In this document: piece by piece, positions 18,140 to 25,769 of the stretch | Layout of the letters: the number at the start of each line of letters is the position of its first letter | Position numbering within the stretch: position 1 is the first letter of the stretch | Origin: DASWUD01 sp036401755 | GTDB lineage: Bacteria; Pseudomonadota; Gammaproteobacteria; Thiohalomonadales; Thiohalomonadaceae | Direction of reading: 5' to 3' | DNA: 41,219 nt | Assembly: GCA_036401755.1 (NCBI GenBank) | Contig: DASWUD010000282.1 | Span: forward strand, 1 to 41,219 | Program-made: the position numbers and the translations under genes | The notes under the pieces: generated by a model | The model's input: only the letters and a program-made list of their open reading frames with translations | What the model was told of the DNA's origin: nothing | The model's database searches: none

Positions 18140-18179
18140 CTATGCCGCAGGCACGGGAAATCCCCGCTTCGGTGCATAG
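18140..18179 (-). promoter_or_regulatory. Structured leader hairpin upstream of polysaccharide operon
   Basis: CTATGC (18140-18145) pairs with GCATAG (18174-18179). Inside, GCAC (18151-18154) can pair with GTGC (18172-18175) or CGGG (18154-18157) with CCCG (18163-18166). It lies 54 nt before the first codon on the minus strand, so it could be in the 5' leader. It lacks the GEMM c-di-GMP-I riboswitch core, so its class is unknown. Confidence 0.35.
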
Positions 18180-18488
18180 TAAAACCACCCTGCCGGCTCT
18201 CGCGGCGCGGCAGACAAGCCTTCGATACATCAGGATTGTTTATCAGTGTAGATGGGCAATATTCACTCTGCCTGAAAGTTGCACCGCCATTTGTCGGCCA
18301 CTTTCTTTATGCACGCCCCGTGGTAGAGATTTTAATTGGGCATGTGGTGCAGTATTGTCGGCCCGGCGCAAGGGGATGCAACGCTATGTTGTTCACGGAG
18401 GGGGAAACTGCTGCAAGAACACATGAAAATGCGCACTTGCTGAAATCCAACAAGGCTTGTTCAGAGCACTAAGGCCGGGCGATCACTC

Positions 18489-18508
18489 GCGCAGCGGTGT
18501 GGCTGCGC
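18489..18508. repeat. GC-rich hairpin in intergenic region
   Basis: GCGCAGC (18489-18495) and GCTGCGC (18502-18508) form a 7-bp stem with loop GGTGTG. No T-run follows on either strand, so it is not called a terminator. Confidence 0.35.
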
Positions 18509-18871
18509 CCTCTATTTCCGGTATTTTTTAGGCTGCATTCATCAGTCCGACGCACATAAGCCGTCAGCTCTGCATCTCAATAGCATTAACTGCATCACAT
18601 ACTAAAAGCTGTACAGCGCACCCGACGGTTTATGCAAGGAGGGTGGCGCGCGCATCGAGGTGCCATGTATTCCTTATGGCTTCAACCCCAAACCCTCCCA
18701 ATATGATTGTCGCCAACTCCGCAGGGTTTGTTGTAGGCAATCTCCTACGCACTCAGGAGTAATCGAACCTATCTCTCCCCGGCAGCGAACTGCGCTGAAT
18801 TTGCAACACCCTTATCCCCTTCCCCCCGTTCTCGTTTATCCTTGCCGCTCGCTTTGAAACTTCGAGCCACA

Positions 18872-21580
18872 ATGATGACCTCCCGTTTAGACAAACCGCT
18901 CGTCCTGGTGGACGGCTCCTCCTATCTCTATCGCGCCTTTCACGCCATGCCGTCGCTGACCAATTCGCGTGGCGAACCGACGGGCGCGGTCTACGGCGTG
19001 ACCAACATGCTGCGTCGCCTGCTCAACGACTATGACCCGGTGCATGTGGCAGTAGTGTTCGATGCCAAGGGGAAGACCTTCCGCGACGAGCTCTATGCGG
19101 AGTACAAGGCGCACCGCCCGCCGATGCCCGACGAGCTGCGCCATCAGGTGGAGCATATCCACACCGTGGTGCGCGCCATGGGGCTGCCGCTGCTGATGGT
19201 GGGCGGGGTCGAGGCGGATGACGTGATCGGTACGCTGGCGCGCCAGGCCGAGCAGCAGGGCATGTGCGTGCTCATCTCCACCGGCGACAAGGACATGGCG
19301 CAGCTGGTGGATGAGCAGATCACCCTGGTCGATACCATGAAGGAGACGCTCTCAGATGTGGCAGGGGTCAAGGAGCGCTTTGGCATTCTTCCGGTGCAGA
19401 TCGTCGATTACCTCACCCTGATCGGCGACACCAGCGACAACGTGCCGGGGGTACCCAAGGTAGGGCCGAAGACGGCAGTGAAGTGGCTGGAACAGTACGG
19501 CTCGCTCGATGGCATCATTGCGCATGCCGCCGAGATCGGTGGCAAGGTGGGGGAGAATCTGCGCGAGAGCCTCCACTTCCTGCCGCTGTCGCGCCAGCTG
19601 GTAACCATCAAGACCGATGTGCCGCTCGCCTGGGGGCCGCACGAGCTGCTCCGCCAGGCGCCTGATCGGGAGACCCTCAAGGGGATCTACAGCCACCTGG
19701 AGTTCAAGAACTGGTTGGCCGAGTTGCTGGCGGGTGGCGAGTCGGTGGAGACGCCTCTGCTGGCCGTCGCCGAGCAGAGCTACGAGCTGATCACCAGCGT
19801 CGAGCAGCTCGATGTCTGGCTGCGCTGCCTGGAGCTGGCGGAGCTGTTCGCCTTCGACACCGAAACCACCAGCCTCGACTATATGGAGGCGCGCATCGTC
19901 GGTGTCTCGTTTTCGGTGCAGCCGGGCCACGCGGCCTACGTGCCGCTGGCCCACGACTATGCCGGCGCGCCGGAGCAGCTGCAGCGCGACTATGTGCTGG
20001 GGCGGCTCAAGCCGCTGCTGGAGGATGCCGGCAAGGCGAAGGTGGGACAGAACTTCAAGTACGACATGAGTGTGCTGAGCCACCACGGCATCACCCTGCG
20101 CGGCATCGCCCACGACACCATGCTCGAGTCCTATGTGCTCGACAGCACCGCCACGCGCCACGACATGGACTCGCTGGCGCTCAAATACCTGGGACGCAAG
20201 ACCATCACCTTTGATGAGGTCGCCGGCAAGGGGGCCAAACAACTCAGTTTCAATCAGGTGGCGCTGGAACAGGCGTGTGACTACGCCGCCGAGGACGCCG
20301 ATGTCACCCTGCAGCTGCACCAGACCCTGTGGCCGAAGCTGGCCGCCGAGCCGCGCCTGCGTGCCCTCTACGCAGAGGTGGAAGTGCCGCTGCTGGCTGT
20401 GCTGTCGCGCATGGAGCGCACCGGCGTGCTCATCGACAGCGCCCTGCTGAAAAAACAGAGCCAGCTGCTGGCCGAGCGCATGCTAATCATCGAGGCCGAG
20501 GCCCACCGCGAGGCCGGCGGCCCCTTCAACCTGAGCTCGCCCAAGCAGATCCAGGAGATCCTGTTCGAGCGCCTGCAGCTACCGGTGCTGAAGAAGACTC
20601 CCACCGGCCAGCCCTCCACCAACGAGGAGGTGCTCGCCGAACTGGCACTCGACTATCCGCTGCCGCGTCATATCCTGGAGTATCGCGGCCTGGCCAAGCT
20701 GCGCTCCACCTACACCGACAAGCTGCCCGAGCAGGTGAACCGCACCACCGGGCGGGTGCACACCTCCTATCAGCAGGCGGTGGCGGCCACCGGCCGCCGT
20801 TCCTCCACCGATCCCAACCTGCAGAACATCCCGGTGCGCAGCGAAGAGGGGCGGCGCATCCGCCAGGCCTTCATCGCCCCGCCCGGCCACCAGCTGCTCG
20901 CCGCCGACTACTCGCAGATCGAGCTGCGCATCATGGCCCCCCTGTCGGGCGACGCAGGATTGCTGCGCGCCTTCGCCAGCGGCGAGGATATCCATCGCGC
21001 CACCGCCGCCGAGGTGTTCGGCATCCCTCCCGAGCGGGTGAGCAGCGACGAGCGGCGCAGCGCCAAGGCGATCAACTTCGGCCTCATCTACGGCATGTCG
21101 GCCTTCGGCTTGGCGCGCCAGCTCGGCATCGATCGCACCGCGGCGCAGCAGTATGTGGAGCGCTACTTCGCCCGCTATCCCGGGGTGCGCGACTACATGG
21201 AACAGACCCGCGAACTGGCGCGGGCGCAGGGCTATGTGGAGACGGTGTTCGGCCGCCGCCTCTACATCCAGGACATCAAGGCGAGCAATGCGCAGCGCCG
21301 CCAGTATGCCGAGCGCACCGCCATCAACGCGCCGATGCAGGGTACCGCCGCCGACATCATCAAGCGCGCCATGATCACCATCGATGGCTGGCTACAGGGC
21401 AGCGGCGTAGAGGCACGCATGATCATGCAGGTGCATGACGAATTGGTGTTCGAGGTGGCCGAGCACGCGCTGAACTCAGTGGAGCAGCAGGTGCGCCAAT
21501 TGATGAGCGGGGCGGCGCAACTGGCGGTGCCGCTGGTGGTCGATATTGGGATCGGCAACAACTGGGACGAGGCGCACTAA
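18872..21580 (+). CDS. polA: DNA polymerase I
   Basis: A 902-residue repair and Okazaki-fragment-processing polymerase with all three activities. The 5'-nuclease domain (about 1-300) begins LVLVDGSSYLYRAFHAM. The 3'-5' proofreading domain keeps exo I as FAFDTETTSL (D329, E331), so editing is probably active. The polymerase domain has motif A DYSQIELR (D679), motif B RRSAKAINFGLIYG (about 728-741) and motif C VHDELVFE (D856). Length is close to that of E. coli Pol I (928). The ATG at 18872 (or the adjacent 18875) gives the family-like N-terminus; a TTG 30 nt upstream is rejected. The SD is weak. It is followed by a putative small RNA gene and convergent engB, the same order as in enterics and pseudomonads. 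Confidence 0.97.
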   Translation: MMTSRLDKPLVLVDGSSYLYRAFHAMPSLTNSRGEPTGAVYGVTNMLRRLLNDYDPVHVAVVFDAKGKTFRDELYAEYKAHRPPMPDELRHQVEHIHTVVRAMGLPLLMVGGVEADDVIGTLARQAEQQGMCVLISTGDKDMAQLVDEQITLVDTMKETLSDVAGVKERFGILPVQIVDYLTLIGDTSDNVPGVPKVGPKTAVKWLEQYGSLDGIIAHAAEIGGKVGENLRESLHFLPLSRQLVTIKTDVPLAWGPHELLRQAPDRETLKGIYSHLEFKNWLAELLAGGESVETPLLAVAEQSYELITSVEQLDVWLRCLELAELFAFDTETTSLDYMEARIVGVSFSVQPGHAAYVPLAHDYAGAPEQLQRDYVLGRLKPLLEDAGKAKVGQNFKYDMSVLSHHGITLRGIAHDTMLESYVLDSTATRHDMDSLALKYLGRKTITFDEVAGKGAKQLSFNQVALEQACDYAAEDADVTLQLHQTLWPKLAAEPRLRALYAEVEVPLLAVLSRMERTGVLIDSALLKKQSQLLAERMLIIEAEAHREAGGPFNLSSPKQIQEILFERLQLPVLKKTPTGQPSTNEEVLAELALDYPLPRHILEYRGLAKLRSTYTDKLPEQVNRTTGRVHTSYQQAVAATGRRSSTDPNLQNIPVRSEEGRRIRQAFIAPPGHQLLAADYSQIELRIMAPLSGDAGLLRAFASGEDIHRATAAEVFGIPPERVSSDERRSAKAINFGLIYGMSAFGLARQLGIDRTAAQQYVERYFARYPGVRDYMEQTRELARAQGYVETVFGRRLYIQDIKASNAQRRQYAERTAINAPMQGTAADIIKRAMITIDGWLQGSGVEARMIMQVHDELVFEVAEHALNSVEQQVRQLMSGAAQLAVPLVVDIGIGNNWDEAH

Positions 21581-21648
21581 CCCACCGTGATCGGCCCTAC
21601 GTTCCGGCGGTAACACTTCACCTATCGCAAGTTTCTTCAAATACCTGT

Positions 21649-21675
21649 GAACTTTTTTAGAAGTGTTCTGTCTCA
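21649..21675 (+). promoter_or_regulatory. RpoE/AlgU-like promoter upstream of putative sRNA
   Basis: GAACTT (21649-21654), a 16-nt spacer, then TCTCA (21671-21675). The extracytoplasmic-stress sigma consensus is GAACTT, 16-17 nt, TCTGA or TCTAA, so there is one mismatch. It would start transcription near 21682. Confidence 0.6.
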
Positions 21676-21681
21676 CTATGC

Positions 21682-21806
21682 AAGCACAGCGATGTGCCGT
21701 CCGCCTCGTTACTCCCTGACGTTGCGCGGACTCCCCGGTGTCCAACCCCTGGGCCGGGGAATCCTTGACCCCGGGCGCCTCCCTCCCCTTGCGCCCGGGG
21801 TTTTTT
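21682..21806 (+). ncRNA. Putative Spot 42/ErsA-position small RNA
   Basis: A predicted transcript of about 125 nt between polA and engB, the locus of spf (Spot 42) in enterics and ErsA in Pseudomonas. It has a stress-sigma-like promoter, an internal hairpin (TCCCCGG / CCGGGGA around 21732-21760) and a strong intrinsic terminator with a T-tract, as expected for an Hfq-type sRNA. The C-rich loop CTCCCTCCCCTT could pair with Shine-Dalgarno sequences. The 5' end is inferred from promoter spacing. No open reading frame with a good start lies inside. Confidence rests on synteny, promoter and terminator; sequence identity with Spot 42 or ErsA was not checked. Confidence 0.6.
21769..21806 (+). terminator. 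Intrinsic terminator of sRNA/polA, overlapping engB 3' end
   Basis: A perfect 10-bp stem CCCCGGGCGC / GCGCCCGGGG (21769-21778, 21791-21800) with a 12-nt C-rich loop, followed by six T. It overlaps the final two bases of the opposing engB stop codon region. Confidence 0.9.
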
Positions 21807-22437
21807 ATTTCTGCTCCCCGCTTTCCATCCCCAGCCAGGTGGCGATAAGCTGCCGCGCTTCGACCGCACCCGTGCCGTTAAGGGAGGAGAAGAGCTGCGC
21901 AGTGGCATGGGGGAATTCATTTTTAAGAATTGCCCTCACCTCTTGCAGGGTATTACCGGCCGCCCCCCGGCTCAGCTTGTCGGACTTGGTAAGCAGGACG
22001 TGGACCTTGATGCCGCGATGGCGGCACCATTCGAGCATCTGCCGATCGTACTCCTTGAGGGGATGACGACAATCCATGACGATCACCAGTCCCTGCAGTG
22101 AGGCACGCGTGCGCAGATACTGTTCGAGGATCTGCTGCCAGTGACGCTTTACCTCTTCGGGCACCTTGGCATAGCCGTAGCCCGGCAGGTCGACCAACCG
22201 GAGCGCCTCATCGACGGCGAAATAGTTGATCATCTGGGTACGGCCAGGGGTCTTGCTGACCCGCGCCAGTGCACTGTTGTCGGTAATAAGATTGAGGGCA
22301 CTCGATTTCCCGGCATTGGAGCGCCCGGCGAAGGCGACCTCCAGCCCGCTATCCGGCGGGAGCTGGCGCAGGTGGTTCACGCTCAGCAAAAAGGTGGCCT
22401 GACGAAAAGGGTTGGGGGGCTCGCGGGTGATGCTCAT
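21805..22437 (-). CDS. engB: Ribosome biogenesis GTPase EngB (YihA/YsxC)
   Basis: A 210-residue essential-type GTPase needed for large ribosomal subunit assembly. G1 is GRSNAGKS (38-45), G3 DLPGYG (83-88) and G4 TKSD (150-153), with the switch threonine in KTPGRTQ. Length is typical. The ATG at 22437 gives the usual N-terminus, with FLLSVNHLRQLP ahead of G1. No clear Shine-Dalgarno lies before it (CACCTCCCC is present instead), so translation may be low or structured. It diverges from the cytochrome c5 gene. Confidence 0.96.
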   Translation of the reverse strand: MSITREPPNPFRQATFLLSVNHLRQLPPDSGLEVAFAGRSNAGKSSALNLITDNSALARVSKTPGRTQMINYFAVDEALRLVDLPGYGYAKVPEEVKRHWQQILEQYLRTRASLQGLVIVMDCRHPLKEYDRQMLEWCRHRGIKVHVLLTKSDKLSRGAAGNTLQEVRAILKNEFPHATAQLFSSLNGTGAVEARQLIATWLGMESGEQK

Positions 22438-22588
22438 GGGGAGGTGATAACCTTTTGGCAGGTGTGGTAAGGTTGACCGCGGCCTGAACGAAGGTTATAA
22501 AGGCCGCCATTTTCGGTTCAGTCTTGCGGGGCGTGATGGTAACATGGCGCGCCAAGGAGCCGAACCGGCTATTTGATCCAAACACATC

Positions 22589-22601
22589 GGGCCGTCGGCC
22601 C
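22589..22601 (+). repeat. Small hairpin in cytochrome c5 leader
   Basis: GGGCC / GGCCC with GTC loop lies about 27 nt before the cytochrome c5 start, just upstream of its strong AAGGAG. It may affect message stability. Nothing further is supported. Confidence 0.3.
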
Positions 22602-22627
22602 TTATCTCAAATCAAGGAGCATTCAAT

Positions 22628-22945
22628 ATGAAGAAGATGCTGGCTGTTGCTGCCATGGGTGCAGTGATGATGGTTTCCGGTCAGGCCTTCGCCGCTGATG
22701 GCAAGAAGACCTATGACGCCGTTTGCTTTGCCTGCCACGGCACTGGCGCCGCCGGCGCTCCCAAGATCGGCGATAAGGCCAACTGGGCACCGCGCATCGC
22801 CCAGGGCATGGCTACCCTGAAGACCCATGCCATCAAGGGTTTCACCGGCAAAGCTGGCGTGATGCCCGCCAAGGGCGGTCGCGCTGATTTTGCAGATGCC
22901 GACGTGGAAGCGGCAGTTGAGTACATGGTCTCCCAGAGCAAGTAA
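22628..22945 (+). CDS. Cytochrome c5-type monoheme protein
   Basis: A 105-residue periplasmic class I cytochrome c. The signal peptide ends AFA near residue 22. The heme site is CFACH (33-37) and the likely axial Met is in GVMPAKGG (M79). Its size and GVMP motif resemble cytochrome c5. It carries electrons between the quinol-oxidising complex and terminal oxidases or other acceptors. AAGGAG sits 8 nt before the ATG, suggesting high expression. The diheme cytochrome c4 gene follows at a 43-nt gap, so the two are probably co-transcribed. The maturation genes resB and ccsB lie just downstream. Confidence 0.93.
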   Translation: MKKMLAVAAMGAVMMVSGQAFAADGKKTYDAVCFACHGTGAAGAPKIGDKANWAPRIAQGMATLKTHAIKGFTGKAGVMPAKGGRADFADADVEAAVEYMVSQSK

Positions 22946-22988
22946 GCTCGGCGGGATTAAACCTTAAAGACGTGATGACGGGGAACCA

Positions 22989-23591
22989 ATGAAGAATCTA
23001 GCGATTGCTGCTCTGGTGGTGCTGGGCGCCTTCGGTACGGCCCAGGCGGCCGGTGATGCCGCCGCCGGCCAGACGAAGGCGGCTGTTTGTGCCGCTTGTC
23101 ACGGTGCCGATGGCAACAGCATGGTGCCGACCTTTCCCAAGCTGGCCGGCCAGCATGAGAGCTATCTCACCAAGCAGTTGACGGACTTCAAGTCCGGCGC
23201 CCGCAAGGACCCAACCATGACCGGCATGGCCATGCCCCTGAGCGATCAGGATGTGGCCGATCTGGCTGCCTACTTCGCCAGTCAGAAGGTAGCCATCGGT
23301 TCCGCCAACGCCGAAAAGGCGGCGGTGGGCAAGAAGATCTATCAGGGCGGTGACGCTGCCAAGGGGATCTCTGCCTGTATGGCCTGTCATGGCCCCAGCG
23401 GCGCAGGCAATCCAGGTGCCAAGTACCCTGCTCTGCAGGGCCAGCAGTCGATGTATGTGGTCAAGCAGCTCCAGGACTTCCGTTCTGGTGCGCGTGGCAA
23501 CGACGTCGCCAAGATCATGCCCTCCATCGCGGCGCGCATGAGCGATGCGGAGATCGAGGCTGTCGCCGAATACATCGCTGGTCTGCATTGA
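22989..23591 (+). CDS. Diheme cytochrome c4
   Basis: A 200-residue periplasmic cytochrome made of two similar class I domains. The signal peptide ends AQA near residue 20. Heme sites are CAACH (34-38) and CMACH (130-134). Repeated motifs, LAGQHESYLTKQL in the first half and LQGQQSMYVVKQL in the second, mark the internal duplication typical of c4. It usually links the bc1 complex to cbb3-type oxidase. It is co-oriented with cytochrome c5 and close to System II maturation genes. The 13-bp hairpin after the stop may end the message. Confidence 0.95.
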   Translation: MKNLAIAALVVLGAFGTAQAAGDAAAGQTKAAVCAACHGADGNSMVPTFPKLAGQHESYLTKQLTDFKSGARKDPTMTGMAMPLSDQDVADLAAYFASQKVAIGSANAEKAAVGKKIYQGGDAAKGISACMACHGPSGAGNPGAKYPALQGQQSMYVVKQLQDFRSGARGNDVAKIMPSIAARMSDAEIEAVAEYIAGLH

Positions 23592-23627
23592 TCCTGATCC
23601 TGCGATCCGGCATCACGAAGGTGTAAA

Positions 23628-23656
23628 ACAAAGGGTGGTCTGAGACCACCCTTTGT
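23628..23656 (+). terminator. Hairpin after cytochrome c4
   Basis: A perfect 13-bp stem (23628-23640 with 23644-23656) and TGA loop, 37 nt after the c4 stop. No long T-run follows, so it may be a stabilising 3' hairpin or partial terminator before resB. Confidence 0.6.
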
Positions 23657-23745
23657 CATCTTGGGGGCGGCAACACCCCTAGAAAACGGCGGTCATTCTC
23701 CTGGCGGCCTCAAACCGAATTTCCCACCCCGATCGTGAGGCGCGT

Positions 23746-25755
23746 GTGAACGAGCAGCCACAGACGAGTCGGCAGCAGCGCTCCAGAAGCGCTCTCCTGC
23801 TGGAGTTTCTCGGCTCCATGTATCTGGCCATCATCCTGCTGGTGGTCATCGCCATCGCTTCGGCGATCGGAACGGTTCTGCAACAGAACGAGCCCTATAG
23901 CAACTACGTCATGAAATTCGGACCGTTCTGGTTCGAGGTCTTTCGCACCCTGGGCTTCTACGATATCTACGGCACCGCCTGGTTCCTGCTGCTGGTCGGC
24001 TTCCTGCTGCTCTCCACAGCCGTCTGCGTCTGGCGCAATACCCCTGCCATCCTGCGCGAATTCCGCCACTTCCGTCTCGACGTGCAGGAGAAGTCGCTGC
24101 GCGCCTTCCACCACGTCAGCGAGTGGAGCCTGCACAGCAGCCGCGACGACATAGCCGGCCACATCGGCCAGTTGCTACAGCAGCGCGGTTACAAGGTGCG
24201 CAGCAAGGCCAGCGATGATCGCCTGGTGATCGCCGCCACCCGCGGTGGCGCAGGCCGCCTTGGCTACATCGTCTTCCACCTCGCCATCATCGTCATCTGC
24301 ATCGCCGGCCTCATCAACGGCAATCTGCCACTGCGCTTCGCCGAACTGACGGGCAAGGTGGTGGTCGAGACGCGCGACCTGCCGGTCAGTCAGGTGCCGG
24401 AGAAGAGCTGGCTCGGCACCGACAACCAGGCGTTTCGTGGCAGCGTCAACATCCCCGAGGGCTCCTTCGCCAATTTCGCCTTTGTCCAGATGCGTGACGG
24501 CTACCTGGTGCAGAAGCTCCCCTTCACCGTGACGCTGCAGGATTTCCGCATCGAGCACTACCCCAGCGGCATGCCCAAGTCATTCGAGAGCGACATCATC
24601 ATTACCGATGACACGCTGAAGGAGCCGTTGCACAAGACCATCTCGGTCAACCACCCGCTCTCTTATCGGGGGTACAACATCTACCAGGCCAGCTTCGCCG
24701 ATGGTGGCTCGCAGGTGACACTGAAGGCGTGGTCGTTCGATCACCCCGCCAGCGAACCCCTGACCCTCAACAGCGCGGTGCAGGAGAAGGTTAGCGTCGA
24801 AACCTCGCGCGGCCCGCTCACCATCGAGGTGATCGACTTCAAGCTCTACAACATCTTCCCGGCACAGGAGGGTGATCCGAGCGGCAAGCAATTTCACAAC
24901 TACGGCCCGAGCGTCACCCTCAAGGTGCGCAATGCCGCAGGCGAGGCGCTGGAGTATGTGAACTACATGGTGCCGATCACCATGGAGGGACGCCTCTTCT
25001 ACCTGAGTGGCATGCGTGCCTCCCCGGCCGAAGATTACCGCTTCCTCCACCTGCCCCTCGACGACAAGGGCGGGCTGGGACGGTTCATGGCACTGCGTGC
25101 CCGCGCCCTGGATCACAGCGCGGTGCGTCGCATCGCCCAGCAGCAGACGCTGCAGGAGATGGGGGCGAGCGGCGACCAGGCAATGCTGGAACAGCTCACC
25201 GACTCAATCGCTAACCTGGTACAGATGTTCGTGGTCGAAGGCATCGATGCCGTGGTCGCCCACACCGAACAGAACATCGAACCGGCCAAGCGTCAGGATG
25301 CTCTGCAGTCCTATGTGAAGGTGATACAGAGCGTGCTCGGCGGCCTCTATCTGGAGCAGTTGGCGACCGAAGGCATCGATACCAGCAACGGGATCAGCGA
25401 CGCCGATGCGCGCTATTTCGATGATGCCGTCAACGCCATGTCGCTGATCGGTCCCTACGGCACACCGTTCTTCCTGCAACTAACCGACTTCAAACAGGTC
25501 GAAGCCTCGGGACTGCAGATTTCACGCGCCCCGGCCGGACCGATCATCATCTTCGGTTTCCTGTTGCTCTGTGCCGGGGTGTTCATGATGCTCTATCTGC
25601 ACAACCGCCACCTCTGGGTACGCATCAGCGGTGACGGTGAGGAGCTAAACGTACTGTTCGCTGGAACCAGCCACCGCAATCGTGGTGACTTCGGCGAAGA
25701 GTTTGATGCCCTGACGCAGCTGTTGCGCCAGGCAACCACTGGTCAAAACACCTAG
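23746..25755 (+). CDS. resB: Cytochrome c biogenesis protein ResB (Ccs1)
   Basis: A 669-residue component of the System II heme delivery/ligation complex at the inner membrane. Helices lie at about 21-44, 76-97 and 172-194, with a conserved His in the third (YIVFHLAIIV). A large periplasmic domain with an RGYNIYQASF-type motif follows, then a last helix near 597-618 followed by LHNRHLW. The start is the GTG at 23746, with GAGG just upstream; no better ATG exists before the first helix. The ccsB gene follows after 14 nt with a strong ribosome-binding site, so the pair is an operon. Neighbouring c-type cytochromes are likely clients. Confidence 0.93.
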   Translation: MNEQPQTSRQQRSRSALLLEFLGSMYLAIILLVVIAIASAIGTVLQQNEPYSNYVMKFGPFWFEVFRTLGFYDIYGTAWFLLLVGFLLLSTAVCVWRNTPAILREFRHFRLDVQEKSLRAFHHVSEWSLHSSRDDIAGHIGQLLQQRGYKVRSKASDDRLVIAATRGGAGRLGYIVFHLAIIVICIAGLINGNLPLRFAELTGKVVVETRDLPVSQVPEKSWLGTDNQAFRGSVNIPEGSFANFAFVQMRDGYLVQKLPFTVTLQDFRIEHYPSGMPKSFESDIIITDDTLKEPLHKTISVNHPLSYRGYNIYQASFADGGSQVTLKAWSFDHPASEPLTLNSAVQEKVSVETSRGPLTIEVIDFKLYNIFPAQEGDPSGKQFHNYGPSVTLKVRNAAGEALEYVNYMVPITMEGRLFYLSGMRASPAEDYRFLHLPLDDKGGLGRFMALRARALDHSAVRRIAQQQTLQEMGASGDQAMLEQLTDSIANLVQMFVVEGIDAVVAHTEQNIEPAKRQDALQSYVKVIQSVLGGLYLEQLATEGIDTSNGISDADARYFDDAVNAMSLIGPYGTPFFLQLTDFKQVEASGLQISRAPAGPIIIFGFLLLCAGVFMMLYLHNRHLWVRISGDGEELNVLFAGTSHRNRGDFGEEFDALTQLLRQATTGQNT

Positions 25756-25769
25756 CAGGAGGTCGCTTC

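Larger units (their letters stand above)
18087..18871. other. Gene-free regulatory region between bcsB-like gene and polA
   Basis: About 785 bp without a credible gene. Short open frames here lack ribosome-binding sites and family signatures. It must hold the promoter of the minus-strand polysaccharide operon and that of polA, but no unambiguous -35/-10 pair was found. Visible structures are a nested hairpin (18140-18179), a GC-rich hairpin (18489-18508) and a pair of mutually exclusive short stems near 18735-18765 (GTAGG/CCTAC versus CTCCT/AGGAG). Confidence 0.6.

Noticed and set aside
18127..18472. Short open frames in the region upstream of polA
   Set aside because: They overlap one another in different frames, lack ribosome-binding sites and show no family features.
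18087..18480. Possible c-di-GMP riboswitch (GEMM class) ahead of the polysaccharide operon
   Set aside because: The conserved core pieces of GEMM-I were not found on either strand; only generic hairpins are visible.
20329..21438. Frame of about 369 codons inside polA
   Set aside because: An out-of-frame shadow with Ala/Arg/His-rich translation; polA motifs A, B and C lie in the other frame.
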